A stretch of DNA of 64,000 nt from Pomphorhynchus laevis (GCA_012934845.2 WNNJ02003613.1:62001-126000), one strand, 5' to 3'. Counted from the first letter of the stretch, positions 21,680 to 33,263 are shown. Notes: a model not told the origin generated them from the letters alone. Made by a program: numbers and translations.

Positions 21680-22891
21680 ATTTCTACATATCTATTCCAT
21701 TGTGTGGAAGAGTTTTAAAGAATTATAATGATTGAATCAATTATTAAGGGACAAATAAGAGCGGATACTGTGATTGAAGGATGGAAAGGAAGCAGTTGAG
21801 CGGATGACAGGATGTAGTATATTCCAGAGAATATGAGCGACAATAAAAAGGAACGCCGGCAATAGTTTGGGGGGAAATGACAGAGCATGAAAAATAAGAG
21901 TCATATGAACAACGATTTATGGAAGTTTAGGCGGGATTCGGTAAGAACATGAAGATACAGATAAAAAGATGAGTTAGAAGAAAAAGTCGAAAAGTGATAC
22001 AAAGGATACAGAATAGAATGCGGGGTTTTCCATAGTTAGGATGCTGAGTTTAGAGAGGATATGGAGAATGCCATTAAAACGGCGGAGGATAAAAAGGATA
22101 CTCACGGTCGAATTTACAAGGCGCTGGATAGGAAGAAGAGAGAATTTAGAAGAGAAAGCAAAAATACTGCCATAATAGTCGATTTTAGAAACCAATAAAC
22201 TGGAGATAAGAAAGGAACATGAGTTAAAATCAAGCGAGCTTCTAACACGGCGAAGGTAACTAAGTGGGAGATTGCAAGATTTAGTTTTGCCGCGAATGAA
22301 TGGATTGAAAGAAAGCCAGTTGTCGAAGTTAACTCCAAAGAAAGTGAGATGACCAACATATAGAAAGGTAGAATTAATAAATACCGAGGGAAAAGAGACA
22401 GATAATATAAAAAGTATATCCCATAAGATTTAAGACTTGGAATGGCTAAGATACAAACGATTTGAATAAAGGTGCTTGAAGATGGAGAGAAAACAATTTG
22501 TAGAACAGGCGAATATATCATTGGTAAGATGAACAGGATATTGAGAGTAAAGGAGAATATTATTAGCATATTGCATGATTCAGAAGTTATGATCACAAAT
22601 AATTACGGGGAAATCGCCAAGAAGAGATAAAATTTGGTCCGTGTACATATCCTTGATAAGCGCCACAGGAGAGAGAAATACACATTGGAATAGACACAGA
22701 GATATTTCCGAGAGATAAGAGGATAACCAGGATACAGTAGGAGAAGAAAATCCATAGGTGTGGCGAAAATGATGAAGGAGGATGGAATTGTCAATAATGT
22801 CATACGCAGAAGAATGTTCAAGGGAAATTACGACACTGCCCATTAATCCATTATTAATCATGGATAATGTTTTCAGTAAAATAATCAGCAT
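21680..22891 (-). mobile_element. LINE RT fragment, heavily decayed
   Basis: The minus strand shows VVISLEHSSAYDIIDNSILL and HTYGFSSPTVSWLSSYLS (22840-22700), then a YANN box where YADD is expected (about 22570) and a C-terminal region with LLPIQRLVNSTVSILF near 22110. This is like LINEs B and C. The catalytic aspartates are lost and frames break several times. Confidence 0.6.
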
Positions 22892-22977
22892 CTTAATAAG
22901 TTTTTAATATAAAATAATCAACATTTTATATACGATCTTTTTCATTAAAATAAAAACACTACATTTAAATTTATATG

Positions 22978-23700
22978 TAAAAAAGGATTTATATTAATGT
23001 GGCAAATGCGTGCCGACGCGCGCTTACATGACCACGAAGAAAAAATCTAAGTCATGTGTCGAGAAGGTAGGAACAGAGGATGTATTTGAATGTGATAAAG
23101 GAGGTAGCGTGGCGAACGTCGAGAGGGAGCTGATTCAGGCGAGCGGGGCGGTGACGAGGAAGGATCGGAGACGTAGTTGTTGGAGTGATTGGGAACGTGG
23201 AGTAAGAGGGAATGACGGGAACGCAGCGATAGAGAGGTGGGTCTAGTGTCGTATAAAAAATGGAGGTTGATGAACGATGTGGAGCAGACAGCGATGAGAC
23301 GAAAAGTGACTAGAAGGCGGAGTTAAATGCAGATGTGGATAATGGCCAGGAGAGTTGGCAAGATGTATGGTCGGAGCGACGGAGACGAACGAGCACTCGA
23401 ACGGCGAAGTTGATGATGCGTTGTAGGGGTCGAATAATGGATTTTGGAGAATTGGCAAAAATGTTGAGGCAGTAATCGATTCTAGGGAAGATACGCGATG
23501 AAAGAAGAGACATACAAGAACAGAAGTCGATAAGGGGGCGGATACGGCGTACGTCACGGAGAATTAAATTAGTCGAGCGGGCCTTTTCACAGACGGAGTA
23601 TTTAAGGGAAATGTGATTATCGAAATGGAATCATAAGAAAGTGAGATTGTGTACTATGGAAATGATTGATGAGGCAAAAGATACAGAGGGAGATATATGT
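22978..23700 (-). mobile_element. LINE B 3' fragment, decayed
   Basis: On the minus strand this has the LINE B 3' UTR at 22980-23040, then the C-terminal ORF2 region (SSRIFPRIDYCLNIFANSPKS near 23505-23450). It is similar to the 31586-32340 copy with many differences, so it is an older insertion. Confidence 0.7.
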
Positions 23701-23759
23701 TAGGGTTACGGGGAGGATAATATCTTCCCCCGTAAACCTATAAATCTGTGATATATTAT

Positions 23760-24020
23760 TATATTATATATGTACAGACTTAACTCCTCCATGGCCGGTT
23801 CCAAGCCCATGCTAAGAAAGGAGGAGGGTTGGCGATAAACTTCGTGACAAGCCAGCTGTAAAAAACCTCTTCGCATCAACATTATGAAATGCTGTCTCAA
23901 TGAACTTCTATAACGGCGACTACAATGGTACAGCCACGTTCTAGGCCGACTCCGTAACGAAGCAAAAGAAACTCTAAATAAAAAGATATGTAAATTCTTA
24001 GCCATAAGGCTTTAAGCCGA
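23760..24020 (+). mobile_element. Possible RTE-type LINE tail
   Basis: One plus frame near 23910-24000 reads RRLQWYSHVLGRLRNEAK, like the RLRWFGH tail of RTE elements. Nothing else supports it and the upstream sequence is short. Confidence 0.3.
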
Positions 24021-24029
24021 TCACACAAA

Positions 24030-24526
24030 TCAGAAAAAGATAAACTAAATGGGTAAGTTAGAAAAGGTGACAAATCAGCCTGCTCGTATATTCAACGTCG
24101 AACTGTTTTTTAAAAAGAAGGAAATTCGTGGCGACAGCGATATCTTTAGGCAAACTATTCCAAACATCTACTGCCCATTCAGACAGCCTGTAAAATTTTA
24201 GCAGCTTACCCTGAAACTTTTTAAACAGCATCATACAATGGCCTTGCAATCTCGTATTTTCTCGAAATCTAACAACATACACGGAAAACAATTAACTGAA
24301 TGTACAATTTGCCAAGGTCAATCAAGCCAAGAAAAAGATAGTGATACCTCCTTGATAAAACATTTAAGCATCTTAATCTTAAAGTAAAACTCCTTTGACA
24401 ACACAACCGGGAAGCACGTCTGAGTACATTTTCCAAGTTAATCAACTTACCCCTGGTTGTTTGAAGGTTGCATGTACACAGTACTCAAGATATGGTTTTA
24501 TTAGGGCACAATAAAGCTTGACGAAG
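24030..24526 (-). mobile_element. LINE E, C-terminal half
   Basis: The minus strand encodes YCALIKPYLEYCVHATF (about 24520-24470), an LENVLRRASRLC-like stretch and the C-terminal WAVDVWNSLPKD (24190-24150). It continues LINE E sequence from 29156-29700 across the LTR element. The CGAAG target duplication (24522-24526 and 29156-29160) joins the two halves. Confidence 0.7.
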
Positions 24527-24625
24527 TGTAATAAATAAGCAACGTTATAACGGCTTTATTCAATAATATCTATAAATAAATAAAGTTATACAAAAGGTAC
24601 AATCTGATCATTTCATATCATAACA
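24527..24625 (-). repeat. 3' LTR of the broken gypsy element
   Basis: 99 bp, TG...CA ends. Together with 25113-25133 it brackets the LINE D fragment, which landed about 20 bp inside the LTR edge and duplicated that edge. An AATAAA polyadenylation signal lies on the sense strand near its middle. Confidence 0.85.
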
Positions 24626-25133
24626 TGTGGAGTGCACTGGGTCGGAGTACTCGTATCTGTTATCGACATTTACTGTCACTTCTCGGGTAGTTTCGTAGGG
24701 ACACAAAGACTTTGCACCTCCCCGATGTTTCAACCGTTGCCAATGGAACGATTCCAGAAACGAGTTGAATACCTGTGTCGCACTACACGAAAATTTATAA
24801 CGGTGAGTTTACTTTCACCGTTAGCTACTCTGTTACTAAGTTCGCTCTTTTCTTGTTTCAGTCGAGTTATGTCCTCGATCGAAAGATCTCTGCAATGGAT
24901 CAATCCAGTACCTGCAAGATGATAACCGTATTTTAAAGCTAATGTACACATTTCGGGCGTTGCTAAGATGACCTTGAGAATGCGTGGACTGTTATCTAAT
25001 CTTATTTTCCTCAGTCTATAAAGGTGGAGAACTCTGAATTGCTGCAGCTCAGTAGGGGAACATGTGTGTAATAGCTCAGATAAGGATTGTACAGCTTTGA
25101 CGTCATACTCTCTGATCATTTCATATCATAGCA
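24605..25133 (-). mobile_element. Orphan LINE D fragment in the 3' LTR
   Basis: The minus strand encodes the end of a LINE D ORF1 (CSPTELQQFRVLHLYRL through LTVINFRVVRHR, 25060-24770) and the first codons of its second ORF. It has neither a LINE 3' end nor a tail. A roughly 22-bp direct repeat, TCTGATCATTTCATATCATA plus two bases, flanks it (24604-24625 and about 25112-25133). Confidence 0.75.
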
Positions 25134-26477
25134 TTCGCCCCGGCAGCAAAAGTAATCATTAAGATATGCCGGTCTTCTTCTGGTCCTCTCTTCTTGTTTC
25201 GGAATTGTGGCAGGCTCAATGAAGTTTTCGTTGTCGCCTTCTTTTGTCATATTATGACTATAATCTTTTGATTCTTGGGAAAATTCATATTTCTCTTTTG
25301 ATAATGAATCTTTATAGCATATTGGCGAAAAGTTGGTGATTTCATCGGCCAAATTTTCTAATTCTACCTGGCTGCAGTTTCTGTCTTCATCAATTGAGGA
25401 ATTAGACGGTATTTAGCCAATTTTCTAACAGAAACGTCATGCTCATTACCTTGAGGTATATTTTGCACAGTAGCGTAATTACCATTTGATTGTTGTACTT
25501 CAACAGGTCTGAAATTATAATCAGTTTTAGGTGCCCTATCGTCTTTCAGTAAATATACTTGATCGTTATGAATCCACAGCGATAAAACAAGTAGTTCCTT
25601 GAGTTTCGCGGATAATTAACATACGTTCGTGTGGCGTTTCCTCGGTGCTAGTACATAGCAAAGATCGCAAAGATGATAATACTTTAAATAGAAATGTTTC
25701 CCAATTTTGAAAGACAGATTTCTTGATTTAGTTTCTAACTGTATCGTCTTCCAAATTAATCCGACATATATTTCGGCTTGACCGTTACCGCGTCGGAACT
25801 CACGAGATTGAAAACATGATCCTTGATCCGTGTGTATTCTTCCAGGACTACCAAAAATACTTATGATTTGTCGAAGTGCAGTAATTACTGACAGGGATAA
25901 ACAGTCTTTACAAGGAATCGCAAACGGAAAACGGGAGAATTCATCGACAACGCAAAGTAGATAACGGTTTCGAGTAAGAGATTCAATCGGACCTTTAAAA
26001 TCTACACATTATCTCTCGAATGTTTGAGTGGCGTTGGTAACGTGGCTAAAAGTAGATTTACAAAAGCGAGGTTTCAGTTCGGCACAGATATGGCAATTAT
26101 TGATAACTTTTGTAACGTCTGATTGAACATATGGAAAGCGATGCTGTGTAACGAAATGCAACATTCTAGTAATGCCAGGATTACAAAGAGTATTGTGAAT
26201 GTGTTCTAATTGGTTCAATGATCCAGTATGGGCACACATGTGCGTAACTCTTGACATAGCGTCGGGTGCCTTATTTTCACTTCTCATACGATACTGAATT
26301 TCGTATTGATAAGGAGCTAATTTAAGTCGCCATTGAGCCACTATATCATTTTTAATCTTGCTCGAATGAACTATATCAAACATGAAAGAAACAGAGCGTT
26401 TATCTGTTCTTATAGTGAACGGTTCACCAAGTGTTTTAGAAGTTGACGAGCGAGGAAACACAATTTATTTAATGAAT

Positions 26478-26505
26478 TTTCGAATGCAACTGCATTCATC
26501 ATCAG
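26478..26505 (-). ncRNA. Hammerhead-ribozyme-like core 3
   Basis: Minus strand: CTGATGA (26505-26499), stem II GAATGC with GCATTC and loop AGTT, then GAAA (26481-26478). A 5-bp stem I, ACAAT before the core with ATTGT after it, can also form, and a 3-bp stem III. This is the best of the five. Confidence 0.55.
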
Positions 26506-26618
26506 ATTGTAAGAGTTTTAATTTAACAAAAAGTCTTTGTTAAAGACTTTAACAAAAAGTCTTTGTTAAAGACTTTAACAAAGACGTTAAAAAAGTCTGT
26601 TATTAAAACTCTTACAAT

Positions 26619-26646
26619 CTGATGATGAATGCAGTTGCATTCGAAA
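26619..26646 (+). ncRNA. Hammerhead-ribozyme-like core 4
   Basis: CTGATGA (26619-26625), stem II GAATGC (26627-26632) with GCATTC (26637-26642), GAAA (26643-26646). Mirror copy of core 3 in the right arm. Here stem I is weaker, because ATTGT is changed to ATTAT. Confidence 0.5.
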
Positions 26647-27046
26647 ATTCATTAAATAAATTATGTTTCCTCGCTCGTCAACTTCTAAAACAATTGTTTT
26701 TAAGCGAGAGTTATATCTTCAAGGTTTACCAAGTAAATAATGCTTCCAATATTGAATGCTATTTACAATGGCCTGGGCCTCTTTTTCAATGCTGGACTGA
26801 TGTAACGCAGTTTTTGATAGGGTTTGTGAAAAACGCAATCGGCTTTGATGCTTGGCTCAGAACGGCACCTATCGACGAATATGATACATCAGTCTCTATG
26901 GTCAAAGGAAGATCGAGAGTATACGCTGTTAGAGTTGCCTCAGAAATTTCATTCTTCAAGTCATCAATAGCTTTGTTAACATCACTTGAAGGCGGATATG
27001 TATCACAATCGAGCAAAGGTATAATTTTTCGCGAAAACGAAGGTAT

Positions 27047-29031
27047 TCATTTAGAATAATATGCAAGGAGACCCGTTAGACGCTGCATAGATTTTCTATC
27101 TGTCGGAATCGCAAAATTGATAAGTGGCTTGACACGATTGGGATCCGGTTTAATAGTACCTTTCGATAGTTGATATCCCAAGAAATTCAACATGTTTTGG
27201 CGATATTTTATTTTCTCCTTGGCTACCATGAGATTCACTCTCTTTGCAACTTTAAAAAATTTTTGATACCGTTCATCGTGTTCCTCATAGCTTCGTCCGC
27301 AAATAATTATGTCGTCTAAGTAGGCATAGACACCGGCTAAGTTGTTATCCTTGATTAATTTATTAATTATACGCTGAAAAACGCATACAGCGTTGGTTAG
27401 TCCAAAAGGGATTCTGCGGTACTGATCTAAATTCCCATCTGCTTCGAAAGCAGTGTATGGCCCATCTTGACTCAATAAAGGTATTTGGTAATAAGCTTGG
27501 GATAGGTCAACGGTTCTATATACCGAGTATGAAGCAATATCGGAGATCATGGAGTCGATTCTTGGAATAGGATATACATCCAGTAACGTGTGACGATTGA
27601 CAGTACATGAGTAATCTATGACCATTCTTGGCTTTCGTCCGTTGTTTGCCACCACTAGAACTTGAGCTCTCCATGGTGATCTTCTCTTTTTAAAAATTCC
27701 TTGTTTGAGGAGTCTATCGATTTCTTGCCTGATAAATCGAGAAATTTCCGGTGTATGTCGACGCGATTTAGTACATATCGGACGAATGGTTTGTCGATAC
27801 CTGGGAATAACATCAACGGCTTAATATCCATGACTGGAGCAGTTTGTAAAGATGTCAAAGATAAACCAGTGATCGGACCAGCGAAATTGAAAGTAATATA
27901 TCAGTGAAGGAGAAAAAATTTCTGTCCTAATATTACGGATGCGGATAAATTAGGCAACACGAGAAAGAGTGTATTCCTGTAAGTACGATCCATAAATTTG
28001 AAAGTAATGTAGCAATGAGGACGAACGAACACGAATTGGAATGATGACGCTATGTGGACTTGACGTTTACACAGGTAAGTTTTTATTTAAAGGTCAGATA
28101 CCACCGCATCATCAATAAAATTGTCTAAACTCCGTGTATCCAGAAGTGATTGAAAAGATTTGTTAGCTATCAAAAGTTTCTGGTACGTTTGACTTTGGTT
28201 AAATATAGATGTGCAATATAGAGCAGCGGATGTTGACGGAGTATTCTTTGGACTACGAGAGCGCAAACGTTTGCAAAATGACCACAAAATTACCACATGT
28301 ATGACAAGTTGAATACCGAGCTGGACAATTTATTAGAAGATGGTAGATCCACCACAAAATATACAAAGTCTTGGACTTTGAGAAAAGCGTGTTAGTTTAT
28401 TTGTTTTCAGTGCAGCAAGAGTATCAAATTGTTCATTATCTTCACATGATTTATTAACCAGGCTGACCTGAATAAATGCGAGACTTGATGTTTCTGCGTA
28501 TGATATTATCGCGGCATGTTGTTGAACTGCTTTGAGTGATTTGGCAATCGTCACTAGTTCGTCAAGATCAGTTACTCGAGATTTAAGGAGACGTTGTCTA
28601 ATGTAACTATTGTGAAGTCATTGAATAAAAGAATCTGTAATATGTGCATTACGATTTGAAGAAGCTTCCGCAGGCTAAAAATTGCATAGATTAGCGAAAT
28701 CGCCAAGTATTCGGAGATACTGATCTAAAGTCATTGTCGGTTCTTGTCGGCAAGCATGAAGTTGATAACGTGCGAATAGAATGTTTACAGGCTTTATGAA
28801 TGCTCTATACAAGATATTTACAGCCTCTTCATATAAAGTACACGCTTTGATTAATCCGAATAATTTCGTGGGGATGAGATTGACAAGTAATGGTAGCTTA
28901 GATTCGTCATTGAGTCCTGCTTGTAGAGCAATAAAACTGTCAAGGCGTCGCATCCAGTGTATCCACTCTTCTTGAGAATTAAGACTGTCGATAGTTATAT
29001 TTAATACTGAAGGCATCAATAGTTTCTCCAT
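27047..29031 (-). pseudogene. Fossil gag to RT region
   Basis: Gag-like sequence (EEWIHWMRRLDSFIAL) is visible at 29031-28675 and Cys-rich remains near 28554-28330. The RT at 27655-27047 has VDLSQAYYQIPLL, RIPFGLTNAVCVFQRI and the catalytic box YLDDI. This is the same family as the whole-looking element at 58659-62616. Broken. Confidence 0.75.
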
Positions 29032-29059
29032 CTCTATGAACCAATATTATTGAATAAAC

Positions 29060-29155
29060 TGTAATAAATAAGCAACGTTAGAACGGCTTTATTCAATAAT
29101 ATCTATAAATAAATAAAGTTATACAAAAGGTACAAGATCATTTCATATCATAACA
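29060..29155 (-). repeat. 5' LTR of the broken gypsy element
   Basis: 96 bp, TG...CA ends, followed on the right by CGAAG. Positions 29088-29102 in this LTR are the perfect reverse complement of 29044-29058 just outside it, a candidate self-priming pair. Confidence 0.85.
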
Positions 29156-29700
29156 CGAAGATTGATGCCGATAATTTTGCAAAAGCAGTATTGATGCGGT
29201 ATAAAGCGAGTATCTTGTTTTTAGCGTTTCGAGAATTATCACTCCCAGACCGAGATGTTATGAGACTTGCTCGATTGAGTGTTTATTTATTTTGTGGTCA
29301 AAATAAGTTTTCTCTCTACTCAATCTTATACGAACACACTTTGAAGCTTTAAGTATCAAGCCAATGTTATTACACCAATTTCCGATACAGTTAAGATCAT
29401 GTTGTAAAACTTCACAATCTGCCTCGTTTTGGCTTATTGCTTATATTTCGGCATCGTCAGCAAACGCTAGGTGATGACACTTTAATCTTAGGAGTAGGCC
29501 ATTCAAAAAGATGATAAAGAGAAGTGGACCTAGGACCGTGCCCTAAGGAACACCCGAATGAACACGTCGAGCTGTTGACAAAACTTAATCTAACCGAACA
29601 ACGAAGGATCGGTCCTTAATGAATGTCTTAAGTCAGTTGCAAATTGCAGTAGGATACTGTCACAGACAGTAACAAATAAGAATCCTCCAGTACTCATTTC
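29156..29700 (-). mobile_element. LINE E, RT half
   Basis: The minus strand shows LGPLLFIIFLNGLLL and an FADDAEI box (about 29530-29450), then the start of the thumb. The RT is eroded by stops. Its C-terminal half lies left of the LTR element at 24030-24526. Confidence 0.65.
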
Positions 29701-29754
29701 CGGAAAAACAAAATCTTTTGTTTATTATAATAAATCTCTCTCTTTTAAAAAATA

Positions 29755-30352
29755 CAACAGCCGATGAGCGGTGGCTCGTTTGGCTGAATCTCAATGTAAA
29801 AAAAGTAGAATGTCAGTAAAACAAAAAATCGAAATCAGGTTCGACTTCTTATGAGAGCGATACACTGTTCAGCGCACGTCGAAATTCTCGGATGTTTCGG
29901 CATTCAATTGCAGATGACGGGAGTCTGTTCCAACTGTTTATTACTCGATCTCTGCTATCCTGATAGTGTCGATGGACTTTTCTACGATGTTTGAGCGTTA
30001 GTCGATGTTCACGTAATTGCTCGGAGTTGCGTAGGCAAAACATGAAGTTGAGGGGAATTAGTGAGCGATAAAATTGCCCTCCATACCAGCATAAGATCAG
30101 CTTTTACCGAACTTTCACAAACCGTTGAAACACCTAGAATTTCTAACTTCTGGTCAAACGGCATGTCTTTGACAGTGGGAACAAGACGAGTAGCCGACCG
30201 GAGAATTGATTCGTAAGCCACAATGTTCTTTTGCACAGATGTGGATACGCTGCGGGAGATGCGTATAGCATACGAGATTCGATGAGGGCCTTGCATATTA
30301 TTCTGAAGCTACATGCCTCTAGTGATCCAAAAGATCGTTTAATGATGCCAAT
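29755..30352 (-). mobile_element. LINE D', 3' portion
   Basis: The minus strand encodes the ORF2 C-terminus: NIVAYESILRSATRLVPTV (30220-30165), LMLVWRAIL, then HRLTLKHRRKVHRHYQ and VINSWNRLPSSAIECRN, ending SVSLS at 29849. The 3' UTR runs to about 29755. The RT part of the same element lies at 42694-43100 and 43572-43880, on the far side of LINE D. Confidence 0.8.
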
Positions 30353-30726
30353 ATGTTTGAGATCTAAAGTAAAAGAAAAGTTGAGATCTAAAGTAAATAC
30401 ATGTTCTAGCTAATTACACTTGGATTTAAAAACGCATAATAAAGCCTTCATTAAAGGACTGTGTGCATAGCAAACCTAAAAAGAGTTTGTGATATTAATA
30501 TACACAAAATGAAGATAAGCTATCAACCTTGATTCGCACTCATAAAATGATGCTAAAATTGTCTTGATTGTTAAATACTTAAAATATTGCAGCAATATTT
30601 AAAAACGCATAATCAACTGAATCAGTGATCAGTCTCAAATTGAATCAACGACAAATTACTCGAATCAACGACATTTTTGTGAACAGACAATGAAATCGGT
30701 GAAAACTCGCAAAAAAACAGACAGAC

Positions 30727-31585
30727 GATGGCTACGTTCAGTTGGAAGTTGGATGCGACAAGCAGGGATGCGATGTTTGGACACTCTTAAAGGTGAAAAA
30801 AATTGACGTTGCGAGATACGAAAGTAAACATTTTATTTGTGGTTATTGCGTGTGTAACGACGCACGATTGGATAAAACTGAACCTGTCGAGGAGAAAGGC
30901 GATGAGTCAGCGCCAGCTTTTCATGTTATTGCACAGCGTCAAGAAAGGATCTCCCACTGCAATTCACAACAGCCTCCACCAGCATTTGATCAGACTTTTC
31001 AAACTTCACCTGAAAAATGTGTAGATCTAGACAAGAACACTCTGAGTTACGAAAAGAAAACACCTGATTTCACAAATTCGTTTGTCTCTGTAACATCATG
31101 TAGCGGACTTCCGAGTTCTTTACAATCAGCTGACTTGCGACTTAAATCTACAAATTCTTACTCCAATTAAGTCTCCCTAAACAACTCATTAATTGCCCCT
31201 ATTCGCCGGACTTATGATAGGTCACAGTGTCTAATCATAGCTAATATAAGGGAATAATCTGCTACTAACAACCATTTACGTGTACAGCATGACGTCAAAG
31301 CTGTACAATCCTTCTTCTCTGAGCTATTACACACCTGTTCCCCTACTGAGCTGCAGCAATTCAGAGTTCTCCACCTTTATAGACTGGGGAAAATAATATC
31401 AGATAACAGTCCACGCCTTCTAAAGGTCATATTAGCAACGCCCGATATGTGTACATTAGCTTTAAAATACGGTTATCATCTTGCAGGTACTGGATTGATC
31501 CTTCGCAGAGATCTTTCGATCGAGGACAGAACTCGACTGAAACAAGCAAAGAGCGAACTTAGTAACAGAGTAGCTAACGGCGAAA
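30727..31585 (+). pseudogene. LINE D ORF1, first part
   Basis: Frame 30742-31170 starts with a PHD-like Cys pattern (EVGCDKQGCDVWTLL, then FICGYCVC) like the ORF1s of LINEs B and H. A second frame from about 31285 has CSPTELQQFRVLHLYRL, PRLLKVILATPDMCTLALKY and LSIEDRTRLKQAKSEL, the RNA-binding region. It is cut at 31585 by LINE B and resumes near 39614 with NFRVVRRRTSTRFW. Confidence 0.7.
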
Positions 31586-31606
31586 AAAAAAAGATTTATT
31601 TTAACG

Positions 31607-31634
31607 TGGCAAATGCGTGCCAGCGCACGCTTAC
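31607..31634 (-). ncRNA. LINE B 3'-UTR hairpin
   Basis: GCGTGC (31615-31620), loop CAGC, GCACGC (31625-31630) form a 6-bp stem just before the 3' end of the element. The same hairpin, with the flanks GTAAG and ATTTGCCAC on the sense strand, occurs in all LINE B and C copies whose 3' ends are present. It is probably the signal by which the RT recognises its own RNA. Confidence 0.55.
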
Positions 31635-31662
31635 ATGACCACAACAAAAACAAAACTGTGAA

Positions 31663-33263
31663 TCAGGTGTCGAGAAGGTGTGAACGGAGGAGGTGTTTGA
31701 ATGTGATAAAGGAGGGAGCGCGGCGGACGTCGAGAGGGAGTTGATTCCAGGCGAGTGAGGCGGCGACGAGGAAGGATCGGAGACCGTAGTTGTTGGAGTA
31801 ATTAGGAACGTGGAGTAAGAGGGTATGACAGGAACGAAGCGATAGCGAGGTGGGGCGAGTATCGTCTAAGAAAGGAAGGTTGATGAACGATGGGGAGCCG
31901 ACAGCGATGAGACGAAAAGTAATGAGAAGAAGGCGGAGTTTGATGCGGATGTGGATGGTGGGCCAGGAGAGTTGGGCAAAATATGTGGATGTGTGGTCGA
32001 AGCGACGGAGGCGAAAGAGCACTCGAACGGCGGTGTTGATTATTCGTTGTAGGGGTAGGATGATGGATTTTGGAGAATTGGCGAAAAGGCTAAGGCAGTA
32101 ATCGATTTTAGGGAAAAGAAGCGATGAAAGAAGAGACATACAAGAACGGAAGTCGATAAGGGGGCGGATACGGCGGATGTCACGGAGAATTAAGTTAGAC
32201 GAGCGGACCTTGTCACGGACGAAGGGTTTAAGGGAAAGGTGATCATCGAAATGGAAGCCTAAGAAAGTGAGATTGTGGACTACAGGGATGATCGATGAGG
32301 CAAAAGATACAATGGGAGGAGATATGCTTGGTTTACGGGGAAGGATCCACATTATTTTGGACTTTTCGGCGTTTAGAACGAGATGGAGATTGGAGAGACG
32401 CTTGTAGATAGAAGAGAGACAGTTGGAGGCAGAAATGGCGATATCGTGTATGCGATGTGCGGGTGCATGAGCATAGATTAGAATGTCATCGGCGTATTGC
32501 ATGACGTTAAAGGAGTAAGGTTTGATAAATGGAGAGAGATCGCCAAGCAAAAGAGAGAAAAGCAGGGGACCTAGGACTGAACCTTGTGGAACCCCGCAAA
32601 AAATAGGGATGGGAGGGGAGGATGATGAATTAGAACAGACGCGAAAGGAACGGTCGGATAGATATGAGGCGAACCAAGCTACGGAGGAGGAAGAAAAGCC
32701 GTAATCATAACGAAGGCGAGAAAGGAGGACGGAGTGGTCGACAATGTCGAATGCGGAGGAGAGGTCCAGGGAGATGAGAACACTATATAGAGCCTTGTCT
32801 CGAGAAATGAGTAAGTCGTTGTACACTTTTATGCATGCGATTTCTGTCGAGTGATTAGAGCGGAAAGCGGATTGGAAAGGAGGGTACAGATTGGATGAGG
32901 AGAGATAAGCGTTGATTTGTATTAAGATGAGGCGTTCTAAGAGCTTAGAAAGAGTAGGGAGTAGTGAAATGGGGCGATAGCTGGAAGGAAGGGAGGGGTC
33001 GAGCGATTGTTTCTTAAGGAGGGGACGAACGATTGCGGATTTCCAGTGTGAAGGGAAGATACGACTGCGGATGGACGAGTTAAACAAGGTTGTGAGAAAT
33101 GGGGATATCGATGAGCATATAGATATTTGATAGAGGACAGGACAGGATATCTGTAGGTGCAGGGAGAAGATGAAAGAGTTGATGGATTAGACTGGGCAGA
33201 GTGGAATTGGGCAAGGATACTTTAGTCTGGGCTACCAAGCTACCCCGAGAAAAGGGATAGAAT
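31663..33263 (-). CDS. LINE B ORF2: linker, RT and C-terminus
   Basis: The main open frame (474 codons, 33087-31663) starts inside the RT N-terminal region. Blocks: SSYRPISLLPTLSKLLERL (residues 33-51), a SLDLSSAFDIVDHSVLLSRL block, FCGVPQGSVLGPLLFSLLL, the catalytic QYADDILIYAHAP, and a thumb ending with AASLAWNQLPLDVRRAP before RSHLLDT. RT and C-terminus look intact. Linker sequence with SLVAQTKVSLPNSTLP sits upstream at 33263-33080 in another frame. The endonuclease is absent on this side. Confidence 0.85.

Larger units (their letters stand above)
26433..26691. repeat. Palindromic insert with hammerhead-like arms
   Basis: Arms 26433-26520 and 26602-26691 are near-perfect inverted repeats. 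Between them a 26-bp unit (TAACAAAAAGTCTTTGTTAA plus 6) is repeated about 2.5 times and is itself palindromic. Each arm carries a hammerhead core. It splits the RNase H region of the fossil gypsy element. Confidence 0.8.
25140..27016 (-). pseudogene. Fossil RNase H and integrase region
   Basis: RNase H parts are at 27016-26786 (LPLTIETDVSYSSIGAVL) and 26430-26250 (EPFTIRTDKRSVSFMFD). The integrase zinc-binding HHCC part is at 26230-26050 (LCNPGITRMLHF, CHICAELKPRF), with eroded core remains down to about 25560. The last small frame, 25352-25116, ends with RRPAYLNDY. The palindromic insert 26433-26691 divides RNase H. Broken. Confidence 0.7.
24527..29155 (-). mobile_element. Fossil Ty3/gypsy LTR element (broken)
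   Basis: Short LTRs (99 and 96 bp) and a 5-bp target duplication CGAAG define the ends. Parts on the minus strand, in order: gag, nucleocapsid region, protease region, RT, RNase H and integrase, the Ty3/gypsy order. The element is broken in roughly ten places. It holds two later insertions: a LINE D fragment in the 3' LTR and a palindromic hammerhead-bearing repeat in RNase H. The LTRs differ by one substitution and one 3-bp indel, so the insertion is fairly recent by LTR divergence, although the interior looks more worn. Confidence 0.85.

Noticed and set aside
29770-29800. CTGATGA-like hairpin in the LINE D 3' end
   Set aside because: A GAGC/GCTC stem is present but GAAA is replaced by GTTT, so the hammerhead core is absent.
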